Shown piece by piece: positions 51,462 to 60,415 of a stretch of 64,000 nucleotides of DNA; the first letter of the stretch is position 1; each line of letters opens with the position of its first letter. Source of the DNA: Anaerostipes caccae L1-92 (GTDB taxonomy: Bacteria; Bacillota; Clostridia; Lachnospirales; Lachnospiraceae); the NCBI RefSeq assembly GCF_014467075.1, contig NZ_AP023027.1, positions 1,139,001-1,203,000 on the forward strand, in the 5' to 3' direction. Below the pieces are notes generated by a model. The model saw only the letters and a list, made by a program, of their open reading frames with translations. It was not told where the DNA came from and ran no database searches. The translations under genes and the position numbers were made by a program.

Positions 51462-52247
51462 ATGGGAAAGGTATTCGGCTATCCTGAATTTGATGCAAAC
51501 GGGGAAAAAGTTTTAACAACATACGATAATGAATATAAAGAAATGCTGATGGATATTCGCGTCTTCCGCTTAAATGCGGGGGATGTGAAGACCTTCTGCA
51601 GGGCAGGGGAAGAGACGGCGGTCCTCCTGCTGAAAGGAGATGTAGTTTTCTCATTTGATGAAACTTCCAAAGAAGTTACAAGAAAAGATGTGTTTACAGA
51701 AGGACCTTGGGCAGTACATATCTGTACAGGAGCCAAAGTCATAGTGGAAGCAAAAGCAGACTCTGAAATCTTGGTACAGTCCACAATGAATGACCAGACA
51801 TTTGAGAGTAAACTGTATGCGCCGGAAGATGCTCCTTGGGGATATTCCTGCGTAGGAAAGTTCGGAAATGTTGCGAAACGCCGTGTCAATACCATCTTTG
51901 ACCATAACATTGCGCCATACTCTAACATGGTATTGGGTGAGGTTTTAAATGACCGCGGGAACTGGTCAGGATATCTTCCTCACAGACATCCGCAGCCGGA
52001 AACTTATTACTTCCTGTTTGACCATCCGGAAGGATTCGGGGCGAGCTTTGTGGGTGACCAGGTATTCAAGAGCACAGACGGAAGCTTTTCGGCGATTCCG
52101 GGAGGAGAACTCCATCCCCAGGCAGTTGCTCCGGGATACCAGATGTATACCTGCTGGATGATCCGCCATCTCGACGGAAATCCGTGGCTCCAGACAGACA
52201 GAAATGAAGATGAGCGCTACGTATGGCTTCATGATGCGGAATTTTAA
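51462..52247 (+). CDS. iolB: 5-deoxy-glucuronate isomerase (IolB)
   Basis: 261-aa bicupin that converts 5-deoxy-glucuronate to 2-deoxy-5-keto-gluconate. The second cupin shows the metal site HRHPQPETYYFLF with a later His in GELHPQAVAPGYQMYTCWMIRHL. The ATG at 51456 touches GAGGT directly, so the ATG at 51462 with 6 bp spacing is preferred. Third gene of the iol operon. Confidence 0.95.
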   Translation: MGKVFGYPEFDANGEKVLTTYDNEYKEMLMDIRVFRLNAGDVKTFCRAGEETAVLLLKGDVVFSFDETSKEVTRKDVFTEGPWAVHICTGAKVIVEAKADSEILVQSTMNDQTFESKLYAPEDAPWGYSCVGKFGNVAKRRVNTIFDHNIAPYSNMVLGEVLNDRGNWSGYLPHRHPQPETYYFLFDHPEGFGASFVGDQVFKSTDGSFSAIPGGELHPQAVAPGYQMYTCWMIRHLDGNPWLQTDRNEDERYVWLHDAEF

Positions 52248-52283
52248 ACAGAAAAATATCAGAAAGCATAGGAGGATAAGAAT

Positions 52284-53435
52284 ATGGCAAGAGAATTTAT
52301 TGCGCCGGGCCAGATTTATACTGGCGAAGGCGCACTCGATATGGCAGAAGGAAAATTAGGAACTCTCGGCAAAAAGGCGCTGATTGTTACAGATAAGGTG
52401 ATGGTCGAGCTTGGAAACGCAGCAAAAGTAGAAACTGCTTTAAAAAACCAGAACATTGAATATGTGATCTACAGTGAGATCAACGGTGAGCCGACCGACA
52501 CAATGATCGAAGAGGGCCTTAATCTTTATAAAGAAGAAGGATGTGACTTTATTGTCGCTCTTGGAGGCGGCAGCCCGATTGACTCTATGAAAGCGATCGG
52601 TGCACTGGTAACCAGCGGCGGACAGATTTCTGATTACATGGGAAAAGTGATCACAGAGGAAACACCGACACTTGTTGCCATTCCTACCACAGCGGGTACA
52701 GGTTCTGAGGCAACTCAGTTTACCATCATTACAGATACGAAAAATGATATCAAGATGCTGCTCAAAGGCGCTGTTTTAATGCCGGATCTTGCCATCATCG
52801 ATCCTCAGTTTACAATGACTGCACCTCCTAAGATCACTGCGGCTACAGGACTTGACGCTCTGACTCATGCGGCAGAGGCTTATACATCAAAGCTGGCACA
52901 GCCATTATCCGATACATTTGCGCTTTCTGCGATCAAAAGAATTTTCAAGTATCTTCCTGCCGCATTCAAAGACGGAAAGAATGTAGAAGCAAGAGAACAG
53001 ATGTCAATTGCGGCGCTGGAAGCAGGAATCGCTTTTAACAATGCGTCAGTAACCTTAGTGCATGGAATGAGCCGTCCGATCGGTGCCATGTTCCATGTTG
53101 CACACGGACTTTCCAATGCTATGCTTTTAAAAGAGTGCTTTATCTATGCACTGGATGGAGCTTATGACCGTTTTGGTGAACTTGGCAAAGCGATTAATGT
53201 GGCAGCTGAGACTGATACAGACCAGGCAGCAAGTGAAAAATTCCTTCAGGCAGTTGTGGATATCTGCGATGAGCTTGAAACTCCTTCCTTAGAGGAATAT
53301 GGAATCAATAAAGAAGAATTCTTCGGTGTGATCGACAAAATGGCCAACGATGCCATGGACAGCGGAAGCCCGTCCAACACAAGAAAAGACATCACTGCAG
53401 AAGAAGTCAAAGAAATTTACCGCAATCTGTGGTAA
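52284..53435 (+). CDS. Iron-containing alcohol dehydrogenase, probable malonate semialdehyde reductase
   Basis: 383-aa group III alcohol dehydrogenase. The NAD(P) motif GGGSPIDSMKAIG, TTAGTGSEAT and the metal ligands in DALTHAAEAY and HGMSRPIGAMFHVAHG are intact. It is the last gene of the iolC-iolD-iolB operon. Cleavage of the IolC product gives malonate semialdehyde; reducing that to 3-hydroxypropionate would feed the CoA-transferase, crotonase and acyl-CoA dehydrogenase 7 kb away. The substrate is inferred from this context; other short aldehydes are possible. Confidence 0.85.
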   Translation: MAREFIAPGQIYTGEGALDMAEGKLGTLGKKALIVTDKVMVELGNAAKVETALKNQNIEYVIYSEINGEPTDTMIEEGLNLYKEEGCDFIVALGGGSPIDSMKAIGALVTSGGQISDYMGKVITEETPTLVAIPTTAGTGSEATQFTIITDTKNDIKMLLKGAVLMPDLAIIDPQFTMTAPPKITAATGLDALTHAAEAYTSKLAQPLSDTFALSAIKRIFKYLPAAFKDGKNVEAREQMSIAALEAGIAFNNASVTLVHGMSRPIGAMFHVAHGLSNAMLLKECFIYALDGAYDRFGELGKAINVAAETDTDQAASEKFLQAVVDICDELETPSLEEYGINKEEFFGVIDKMANDAMDSGSPSNTRKDITAEEVKEIYRNLW

Positions 53436-53598
53436 ATTCCAACGCAGTAAGTACGTGCGTTTTACGTACTTAAATATAGATTAATGCAGATTTATGCCAC
53501 TGAAACTCCTAAAAATAAAAACAATCAAAAGATATACTTAAAGCCAAACCCTCCAATACCTGGCTTAAAATGAATTGTTAAGTATTGATCTGCATAGT

Positions 53599-53644
53599 AA
53601 GAAGCATGGACCTTTCTTTCTCCTGGGTCCATGCTTCTTTTTAA
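53599..53644 (+). terminator. Terminator of the iolCDB-adh operon
   Basis: AAGAAGCATGGACC and GGTCCATGCTTCTT make a 14-bp stem followed by T5. A smaller palindrome (AAGTACGT/ACGTACTT, 53450-53471) lies nearer the stop without a T tract. The remaining 53472-53598 holds nothing recognisable. Confidence 0.85.
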
Positions 53645-53753
53645 AAAATCAATCTTTATCTAACCCTTTTTTGAGGACAAGGTTCTTATAGAGACAAAAT
53701 TTATTTATTGCCCGGAAGAGCGCGCTGAAAGGCAATGGAAAGGATGAGAAAGA

Positions 53754-56682
53754 ATGAAGAAACCATGGGAGAGACGGATCGTGGCGGCCGCACTGATTCT
53801 GGCTGTGGGAACCGGAGCCGGAACGATTTTGAGAGCAGAAGATCAGGAAATGTCTGGAAAATCCGGGGGGGGGTATTTACGGAACTGAAGTACATCAATT
53901 AACCCGGGAACCGGAACAGACAAAAACAAAAGAAGCAGCGAACACGGAGGAAATTCCGGAGCTGAAGGAATCGTTTAAAGATGAATCCGAATTGAAAACT
54001 GAGGAGAAATCAGGAAAACAGAGAAAGCATGCAGTAAAGAAAGCAAAGGACGGGCAGGTTCTTCTGGATGTAAGCAGAGGGAATATCAGGATCACTGCCA
54101 CCGGTGCTCTGGTAGGCGATACTCCGGCTGACAGCGGTGCCCTGAATCCGCAGGGATACCGGATCACCGGGAAGACTACAAAATACTACATTGTTGTTGA
54201 GCCTAAAGTGAAGACAGATCTTACTTTTGAAAATGTTGATATCTCCTGTGCTGCGACGGATAGTCTGAATGTTTCTCATGCAGATGTGACTATTACGTTG
54301 GTTGGAAAAAACCGCCTATATTGTACAAAAGATCAGAGCAATGCCCTTACGAAGGACGGCATGGATGGAAGTCTTACACTGAGGTGTGTAAACAGCGGAC
54401 AAAAAGGGCACAAATGCGATGCAGCCTGCGGAAGTATCACGGTACAAGGCGTAGGATATCATGTGGGAGCTTTGGGAAACAGCATAAAGAACCGAACGAA
54501 TCCAAAGGAATCCGGTTTTTGTAATTTTACGATCGAGGGAGGTAATATCACAGCTCTTGGAGGTGAACACTGCCCGGCGATCGGGGCTGCCTGCTGGACG
54601 GAACATTATGTTTCATCATGTTATGCCAAAGATATTTATATCAAGGGAGGAAATGTAGAAGCCATAGGGACAAGCCATGGTTCCGGCATCGGATCAGGAT
54701 ATGGGACCAAAGTCGATGGAGTTTACATCAGCGGAGGGGTTGTCAAAGCCCGGGGAGGAGAAAATGCCCCGGGAATCGGCGCTTCCATGGGAGATCCTGG
54801 TGATTCTATGATCACACGCAATATCCGTATCAGCGGAGGAGATACAGTTGTGACAGCCATCGGCGATTCTAAGTCAAAAATGCCTGGAATAGGATCTGCG
54901 GCAGGAAATGGAAAGGTATCAGGGATTACGGCTGCACCGGAAACCGGTTATCAGGGATACGTACAGGATGGGACATCTCTGACGGACTTTATATTTACAG
55001 AGAACACCCCGTTTGCAGCGGAGAGTTCTTTTTCTGTGGGAAACTTTTTCACACAAGTATATTTTGGACCATTCAGGGACAGCAACAGTATTGATTCTGC
55101 AACAAAAGAACAGATCGGCGCAAATCATGTCATCAGCAGGACAGGCGGAGAGGGATTCAGCCGGGAACAGATCAGGACTCTGGCGAAAGTCACTGCAAAA
55201 GACAAAAACGGAAATACTATAGATGACCAGAAATTGCTTCTGGATGACGAAAGCCAGCTTAGTGCGGTCAATCAGGCTAAGAAGGAAGGAAAGACAGGGG
55301 ATTTTTTTCTGACTTTCCGCACGGAAAGTGGTACAAAGGTGACAGTCACAGTTTCATTGAGAAACAACGGTACGGATGCGCAGGATTATAAAGAAGAAGA
55401 TCCGATTTCGCTGATCGGAGCCAACCATTTTGAAAAAGACAGCGGAGGAGATCCGTTTACAGAAGAACAGCTGAAACAGTATGGGCAGGTAAAAGGGAAA
55501 GATCAGAAAGGAAATAATATAGAACTGAAAGATTTTCAGCTTGATCAGGAACAAGTGCAGAAGATTAACAAGACGAAGGCAGATGGAAAATCCGGAATTT
55601 TTGATCTTACTTTTTCGGCTCCGGACGGTGTTTCTGTTACGGTCAGGGTAACGTTAAACGGTACGTTTGATGAAGCCGAAGAGAATCCTGACAATGGGGA
55701 GATTATCAAGGCTAAAAATATCATAAGCAAAACCGGAGGAGAGGCATTTACAGAGGAACAGCTGAAAGAGATTTCCAGGGTAAAAGCAGAGGATAACACG
55801 GGTCAGAAGATTGCTTTAAAAGACATTGGATTTGCGGATTTGGAAGAAGTTAAATGTATCAATGATGCTAAAATAGCAGGTGAGATTGGGGGATATCCGC
55901 TTACGTTCCGGACGCCGGAGGGAACAGATGTGAAGATTACCGTTTTTCTGCGTCAGAGAGGCAGTGACAGCGCAGATTACGGCAAAGAAAATATCAATCC
56001 GTTTATCGGCGCCAATGATGTGGTTTTGGAAACAGGAGGAGAACAGCTTGCCGTAAAAGATATGATTGATTTATGTGAGGCAAAGGGCAAAGATCAATAT
56101 GGCGACAATGCAGACCTGTGCGTTGACGAAAAGCAGCTTCAGATAATCAATGAGGCTAAGGCAGCAGGAAAGACAGGAACTTTTGATTTCACATTTGTAA
56201 TAGAGGGAGGCAGTGCCTCAGTCAAAGTGACATTGACCGGAAGCCATGTGGTAAGTTTTGATCCCAACGGCGGCGAAAATGCTCCGCGGGACCAGATCAT
56301 TGAAGGCGGAAAGACAGCAGTAGAGCCAAAGGACCCTGTAAGAGAAGGCTATACATTCAAAGGATGGTATGTTACAGATGATGATGGCAGAGAAGTACTA
56401 TGGGATTTTAACATGCCGGTCCATCAGAATATAGTTTTAAGAGCAAAATGGGAGATCACACCGGAAGAAGATCCGGCTGACAGTGAAACCGCTTCAGAAA
56501 AAACGGAGACAACAGACCGGGAGAGCGGGAATACATGGGGATACAGAGAGGTACCTGAAAAGAAGAAAGTAGAGAGAACTATCGCAGAGACGAGCGACGG
56601 GGGAAAAGGGTATCTTTTGATTTTATGTACAGTTTCAGCAGCGGGGCTGGCATGCGGACTTTGGAGAAGAACAAAGAAATAA
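53754..56682 (+). CDS. Cell-surface repeat protein, out of frame at a G9 tract (phase-OFF or broken)
   Basis: A signal peptide (MKKPWERRIVAAALILAVG, hydrophobic to about residue 25, ending LRAED) runs into a G9 tract at 53865-53873 and stops 4 codons later. With eight G the frame continues as GGGIYGTEVHQ into a 975-aa protein. It has an acidic stretch, a carbohydrate-binding/beta-helix-like region (GGNITALGGEHCPAIGA, GSGIGSGYG, APGIGAS), four repeats of about 100 residues (each IGAN or AKN, TGGE.F..EQ, K.GKDQ.G, then TF..E.G..V.V.V.L), one Listeria-Bacteroides (Flg_new) repeat (VSFDPNGGENAP, REGYTFKGWYV), and a C-terminal membrane anchor ending RRTKK. No clear LPxTG is seen (IAETSDG precedes the helix). 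As read, only the part from about 53992 is open. Confidence 0.8.
53865..53873 (+). repeat. Poly-G tract (G9) in surface protein gene
   Basis: Nine consecutive G, 37 codons after the start. Eight (or eleven) G put the signal peptide in frame with the surface protein; nine do not. Such tracts are classic slipped-strand switches. Confidence 0.85.
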
Positions 56683-56687
56683 ACTTG

Positions 56688-56727
56688 CAGACAGGCAGTC
56701 AATGTTCTTTTAGTGGCTGCCTGTCTG
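56688..56727. terminator. Hairpin between surface protein and tautomerase genes
   Basis: CAGACAGGCAG and CTGCCTGTCTG form an 11-bp perfect stem with an 18-base loop. It has no good T tract on the plus strand, so termination is only likely. Confidence 0.6.
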
Positions 56728-56740
56728 GGCTCTGAGTAAT

Positions 56741-57130
56741 TTAGAGGTCTCCGGTCAGAAATTGGGCTTTCCCGAATCCGAAACTCCAGTCGGCATCGCT
56801 GTTTTCTGTTATGGAGACGAGCAGGTCTTTTGGCGGAATCCCGCAGTTTACATTTAGTCTTTCACAGAGCAGGGAGTAAAGTTTTTCTTTTTTCTCCCGG
56901 GGTCTCTGTTTGCTTGTGACACGGACCACGATTTGATCCTTTGTGCGCTCAAATCCAAGGCCGGTATCTAGGAGGATCATTTCTTCCGGATCGTGCTGAC
57001 TGACGATCTGATAGCGGTCCCGCTCCGGTATTTCAAAGGCTTCAACCGCACATTCGTGAATGGTATCCAAAATATTTTTCAGTCTTTTTTTATCATCTTG
57101 TTTTTGTAAGTCTACTTGAATCAATGGCAT
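56741..57130 (-). CDS. Tautomerase-family protein
   Basis: 129-aa protein beginning MPLIQVDL, which exposes Pro as the N-terminal residue after Met removal, the catalytic base of the 4-oxalocrotonate tautomerase superfamily. The length and the GIPPKDLLVSITENSDADWSFG end match the longer Tautomerase_2 type. It is divergent from etfB, and its start lies 24 bp from the etfB -35 box. Substrate unknown. Confidence 0.82.
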   Translation of the reverse strand: MPLIQVDLQKQDDKKRLKNILDTIHECAVEAFEIPERDRYQIVSQHDPEEMILLDTGLGFERTKDQIVVRVTSKQRPREKKEKLYSLLCERLNVNCGIPPKDLLVSITENSDADWSFGFGKAQFLTGDL

Positions 57131-57153
57131 AACAGAATCCTCACTTTCTATCG

Positions 57154-57236
57154 TTGACAGATAAAAATAATGGTGGTAATATAACAGTAATAATTAATTA
57201 GCATACGAACTAATGGGATGCAAATTAATTTGTATG
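57154..57236 (+). promoter_or_regulatory. etfBA promoter with shared operator
   Basis: TTGACA (57154-57159), 17 bp, TAATAT (57177-57182), then an inverted repeat at 57201-57236: GCATACGAACTAAT and ATTAATTTGTATGC. The core GCATACGAA...GGGATGCAAA matches the sites at 62839-62867 and 63014-63043 in front of the echA-pct and acd genes. Confidence 0.8.
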
Positions 57237-57322
57237 CGTATCATAGCACAGCAGTTTTTCAGAGTCAACAACTTTATTTGAAATAAACTTCGGATTAAGG
57301 CTGGGAAGGGAGTGAAAAAAGG

Positions 57323-58063
57323 TTGAACATATTGGTTTATTTAAAAGAAGTTCCGCCAAAAGAGGAACAAGTGAAATATCAGACTGCGGAAGGGATCAGC
57401 GACAGTGATAAAAATGTTTTGAAAGAAGCTCTGAATCTGAGAGATCAGGAGGGGGGGGGCACAGTGACAGCCATGGTGATCGGTCCGCCGGAAGCAGAGA
57501 AGACTGCGCGGGAGGCTTTGACATGGGGAGTGGACAGAGCGGTTCTGGTCTTTAAAAAGGAAACCGGCGATATCAGCCACAGCGCAAAACTGCTTGCCGG
57601 GGCGATAGAGGCAGAAGGTATGTTTGATATTATTCTGTGCGGCCGTCAGGCCATTGACGGGGATGCTGCCCATATGGCGGCCATAACGGCATTTTTCCTG
57701 AAGATTCCTCTGATTGCCTATTCAAAAAAAATGAAAGTTTCAGACAAGAAAATATTTAATTGGTGTATGGCTTTAGAGGGAACAGAGCGGACAGAGAGTT
57801 CTTTGCCTGCCCTGGTTCTCTCGGTAAGAGAAGACAATGCGCTGAGACACCCGAATGTTGCTGACATTATGTCCGCATATGCAGAGAGTACGGTGATTCC
57901 TGTTTCGAAGGCCGAACAGGGGAAAACAAAAAAGATCATAAAACAGGTTCGGGAGTATATACCGGATGAGGCGCCGAAAAACAGACAGATGCTGACCGGC
58001 AGAGACGAGCAGGAGCTGGCGGAAAAGCTTTGGCAGCTGATCAAAGAAAAGGAGGCCGTATGA
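57323..58063 (+). CDS. etfB: Electron transfer flavoprotein beta subunit
   Basis: 246-aa EtfB, the nucleotide-binding subunit of an electron transfer flavoprotein. MNILVYLKEVPP at the start, VTAMVIGPPEAEKTAREALTWGVDRAVL and ILCGRQAIDGDAAHMAAITAFFLKIP are family marks. The start codon is TTG behind GGGAG (57307-57311). A G9 tract at 57451-57459 encodes GGG where most EtfB proteins have only GG. It pairs with etfA downstream (4-bp overlap), and by context with the acyl-CoA dehydrogenase at 63095, probably to reduce acrylyl-CoA. Confidence 0.93.
   Translation: MNILVYLKEVPPKEEQVKYQTAEGISDSDKNVLKEALNLRDQEGGGTVTAMVIGPPEAEKTAREALTWGVDRAVLVFKKETGDISHSAKLLAGAIEAEGMFDIILCGRQAIDGDAAHMAAITAFFLKIPLIAYSKKMKVSDKKIFNWCMALEGTERTESSLPALVLSVREDNALRHPNVADIMSAYAESTVIPVSKAEQGKTKKIIKQVREYIPDEAPKNRQMLTGRDEQELAEKLWQLIKEKEAV
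57451..57459 (+). repeat. Poly-G tract (G9) inside etfB
   Basis: Nine consecutive G after Glu43; the reading frame is intact at this length. A change of one base would truncate EtfB early and probably uncouple etfA. Confidence 0.85.
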
Positions 58064-59043
58064 AGAAAACATCAAAAATTTTGATCATAGGAGAGATACA
58101 GAATCAACATGCGGCCCACGTGACAGTTGAGCTTCTGGGAGAAGGCAGGAAGCTGGCAGATTCTCTGGATGCAGAATTGATTTTGACAATCGTGGGAAAT
58201 GATGTCGAAAAAACATGTAAGGATCTTCTCAGGTATCCCGCAGACCGAATCATAGCGGCGGATCATCCAAGTCTTAAACAAAAGCAGCTGGAGACTCACA
58301 GCAGGATTCTGTATGAGATTGTTAAGGAGCAGAAACCGGATATGATTCTGGGAGGGGCAACGTTGTTCGGAAAGACACTGCTGCCGACTCTGGCCGCCAT
58401 GCTTGGAACAGAAGTGATTACGGATGCTGCCGGATTGGAGATTGACAAGGAAACAGGGGAACTGCTGGTCACTAAGCCTGCTTTTGACGGGAAGAGCATG
58501 TCTGTGGTTTCGATGCCGGAGGCTCCTGTGCAGATGGCGCTGGCAAAGCCGGGAGTATTTAAAAAGGCCTGTGAGACAGACGGCAGAGAAGGAAAGTTTA
58601 CTGCGTTTTCGGCAGACTGGCTGCAGGAGATAACAGAAAGAAAAAGAACACTGGATCTTATAAAAGAAGAAAAGAAGATTTCCCTGGAAGATGCACATAT
58701 CATTGCGGCCGGGGGAAGAGGGCTGAAAGGTCCGGAGGGATTTCGGCTGCTTTTACAGTTCGCCGAAAGGATCGGAGCACAGGCCGGATGTACAAGGCCG
58801 TGTGTGGATGCAGGGTGGATGCTTCCGGAGCAGCAGATTGGACAGACAGGGTGTATAACGAAACCGGACATTTATATAGCATTTGGAATTTCCGGGGCGG
58901 TTCAGCACATGACCGGAGTCAGGGCCGGGACAGTGATCGCAGTGAACAGTAACCCGAATGCAGCTGTTTTTAAATACTGCGATTATGGCATTGTGGGAGA
59001 TGCAAAAAAGATATTGGAAGAATTTTTGAAACTGCCGTTGTAA
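58060..59043 (+). CDS. etfA: Electron transfer flavoprotein alpha subunit
   Basis: 328-aa EtfA. The N-terminal part is ETF-fold (ILIIGEIQNQHAAHVTVELLGEGRKL). The C-terminal FAD domain has GRGLKGPEGFRLL, GCTRPCVDAGWMLPEQQIGQTG, the FGISGAVQHMTG loop and NSNPNAAVFKYCDYGIVGD. AAAGGAGG lies just before ATG 58060, which overlaps the etfB stop, so the two subunits are translationally coupled; the longer reading from 58030 is rejected. Confidence 0.95.
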   Translation: MKKTSKILIIGEIQNQHAAHVTVELLGEGRKLADSLDAELILTIVGNDVEKTCKDLLRYPADRIIAADHPSLKQKQLETHSRILYEIVKEQKPDMILGGATLFGKTLLPTLAAMLGTEVITDAAGLEIDKETGELLVTKPAFDGKSMSVVSMPEAPVQMALAKPGVFKKACETDGREGKFTAFSADWLQEITERKRTLDLIKEEKKISLEDAHIIAAGGRGLKGPEGFRLLLQFAERIGAQAGCTRPCVDAGWMLPEQQIGQTGCITKPDIYIAFGISGAVQHMTGVRAGTVIAVNSNPNAAVFKYCDYGIVGDAKKILEEFLKLPL

Positions 59044-59071
59044 AAAAGAAGACCCGGAGGACCGGATCTTC
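59042..59071 (-). terminator. Terminator of the echA-pct-permease operon
   Basis: On the minus strand GAAGATCCGG and CCGGGTCTTC form a 10-bp stem (one mismatch) with a 4-base loop, followed by T6. It may also serve etfBA from the other side. Confidence 0.8.
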
Positions 59072-59081
59072 AATGTTAAGT

Positions 59082-60389
59082 TTATAATCCAAAAGAAGCT
59101 AAGACGATAAAGATTCCGCAGGATATAAATGGTATGATAATCTGCGTAACCGCAATATCCCAGTAAGCTTCTTTATGGGTCATTTTACAAATGCCGAGCA
59201 GTGTGATCTGCGCTCCCTGATGAGGAAGTGTATCTAAAGTACCGGCTGCGATGGCGGAAATCCTGTGCACATAAGGCAGCGGGATTCCCATTTTAATATA
59301 GGTAGACTTCAAAGCATTAAAGGCAACCCCCATACCGCCGGAAGCAGAGCCGCAGGCTCCTGCACAGACAGCCACGGTGATCATTACAAACACCAGAGGA
59401 GGCATGCTCATGTCTTTCAGAGCGGCAACCAGGTCGGTAAAGCCCTGAGTTTTCTGTACAACGCCTCCAAAACCTACAACGATTGCAGTATTTAAGATAG
59501 CAACGCCGGAGTCAGAAGCACCTTTGTTAAATACGTTGATCCATTCGTTGATGCCCTTGACTCTGTTAAACATCAGAATGGTAGCCAGGGCTACACCTGC
59601 AAATACAGATGTCTCCACAGGAAGCTTCACGATGTTGAAGAGCACCAGAATGAGCACAATCGGAAGGACAGCGATAGCAACGTGGGGAAGATTTTTATCT
59701 TCATCGATGGCCATCTCTTCTTCACTCAGCTGATATTTTAAGGACTTATCGATAAAACGATATCCCTTTTTCGTAAACTTTCTTGCCCGCATTTCCAGCC
59801 AGACAAAAATCATGATAAACATAGCCGCAGTCGTGATCAGAGATGGAACAAATGCGGCTGTTGCCGGTGTGCCAAGGTTATCCATGGCAATGACATTCTG
59901 AATAGAAGGAGAACCGGGACCGCTCATGGACCAGGTCCAGCATCCGGCAGAGATTGCGGCCGGGATGAGCCTTCTTGTAAGATTCGCTTCCTTGAATAAG
60001 TTTAATGCGATTGGATAGATAACAAAAAATACAACGAAGCCACTGACTCCTCCAAAGGTCAAAAGACCGGTGATGATCATGATGATCGGTGCCACGAATT
60101 TTCCGCGGCAGAGCCCTGCGATCGCTCTGGCTATGGATTCTGCGGCTCCGGTATATTGATAAACGGAGCCGAACAGTGCGCCGACAAAGAATACGAGAAA
60201 ATACTTTGTCACGTAGTCGGATGCTGCAGGCATAAATGCATTTTTCAGCGAGTCCAGGATTGGAAGCTTAGAGCAGATGACCACGAAGATCGTGACAAGG
60301 GGAGCCAGGATCAGGGCACTCATCTGTTTAAAAGCTAAGACTCCGAACAGGACAATCGCCAGGACTAAGACTAAGATTTGTAAATTCAC
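59082..60389 (-). CDS. GntP-family organic acid permease
   Basis: 435-aa membrane protein of the GntP/CitMHS-like group with about 12 helices (LTFGGVSGFVVFFVIYPIAL, CAGACGSASGGMGVAFNALK, LDTLPHQGAQITLLGICK). Start codon is GTG with GGAGGG 7 bp upstream. It is the third gene of echA-pct-permease. In this setting it could export propionate or import 3-hydroxypropionate, lactate or 3-hydroxybutyrate; the sequence does not decide. Confidence 0.88.
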   Translation of the reverse strand: MNLQILVLVLAIVLFGVLAFKQMSALILAPLVTIFVVICSKLPILDSLKNAFMPAASDYVTKYFLVFFVGALFGSVYQYTGAAESIARAIAGLCRGKFVAPIIMIITGLLTFGGVSGFVVFFVIYPIALNLFKEANLTRRLIPAAISAGCWTWSMSGPGSPSIQNVIAMDNLGTPATAAFVPSLITTAAMFIMIFVWLEMRARKFTKKGYRFIDKSLKYQLSEEEMAIDEDKNLPHVAIAVLPIVLILVLFNIVKLPVETSVFAGVALATILMFNRVKGINEWINVFNKGASDSGVAILNTAIVVGFGGVVQKTQGFTDLVAALKDMSMPPLVFVMITVAVCAGACGSASGGMGVAFNALKSTYIKMGIPLPYVHRISAIAAGTLDTLPHQGAQITLLGICKMTHKEAYWDIAVTQIIIPFISCGIFIVLASFGL

Positions 60390-60415
60390 AAAAACCCTCC
60401 TTTATTTGTGGATTG

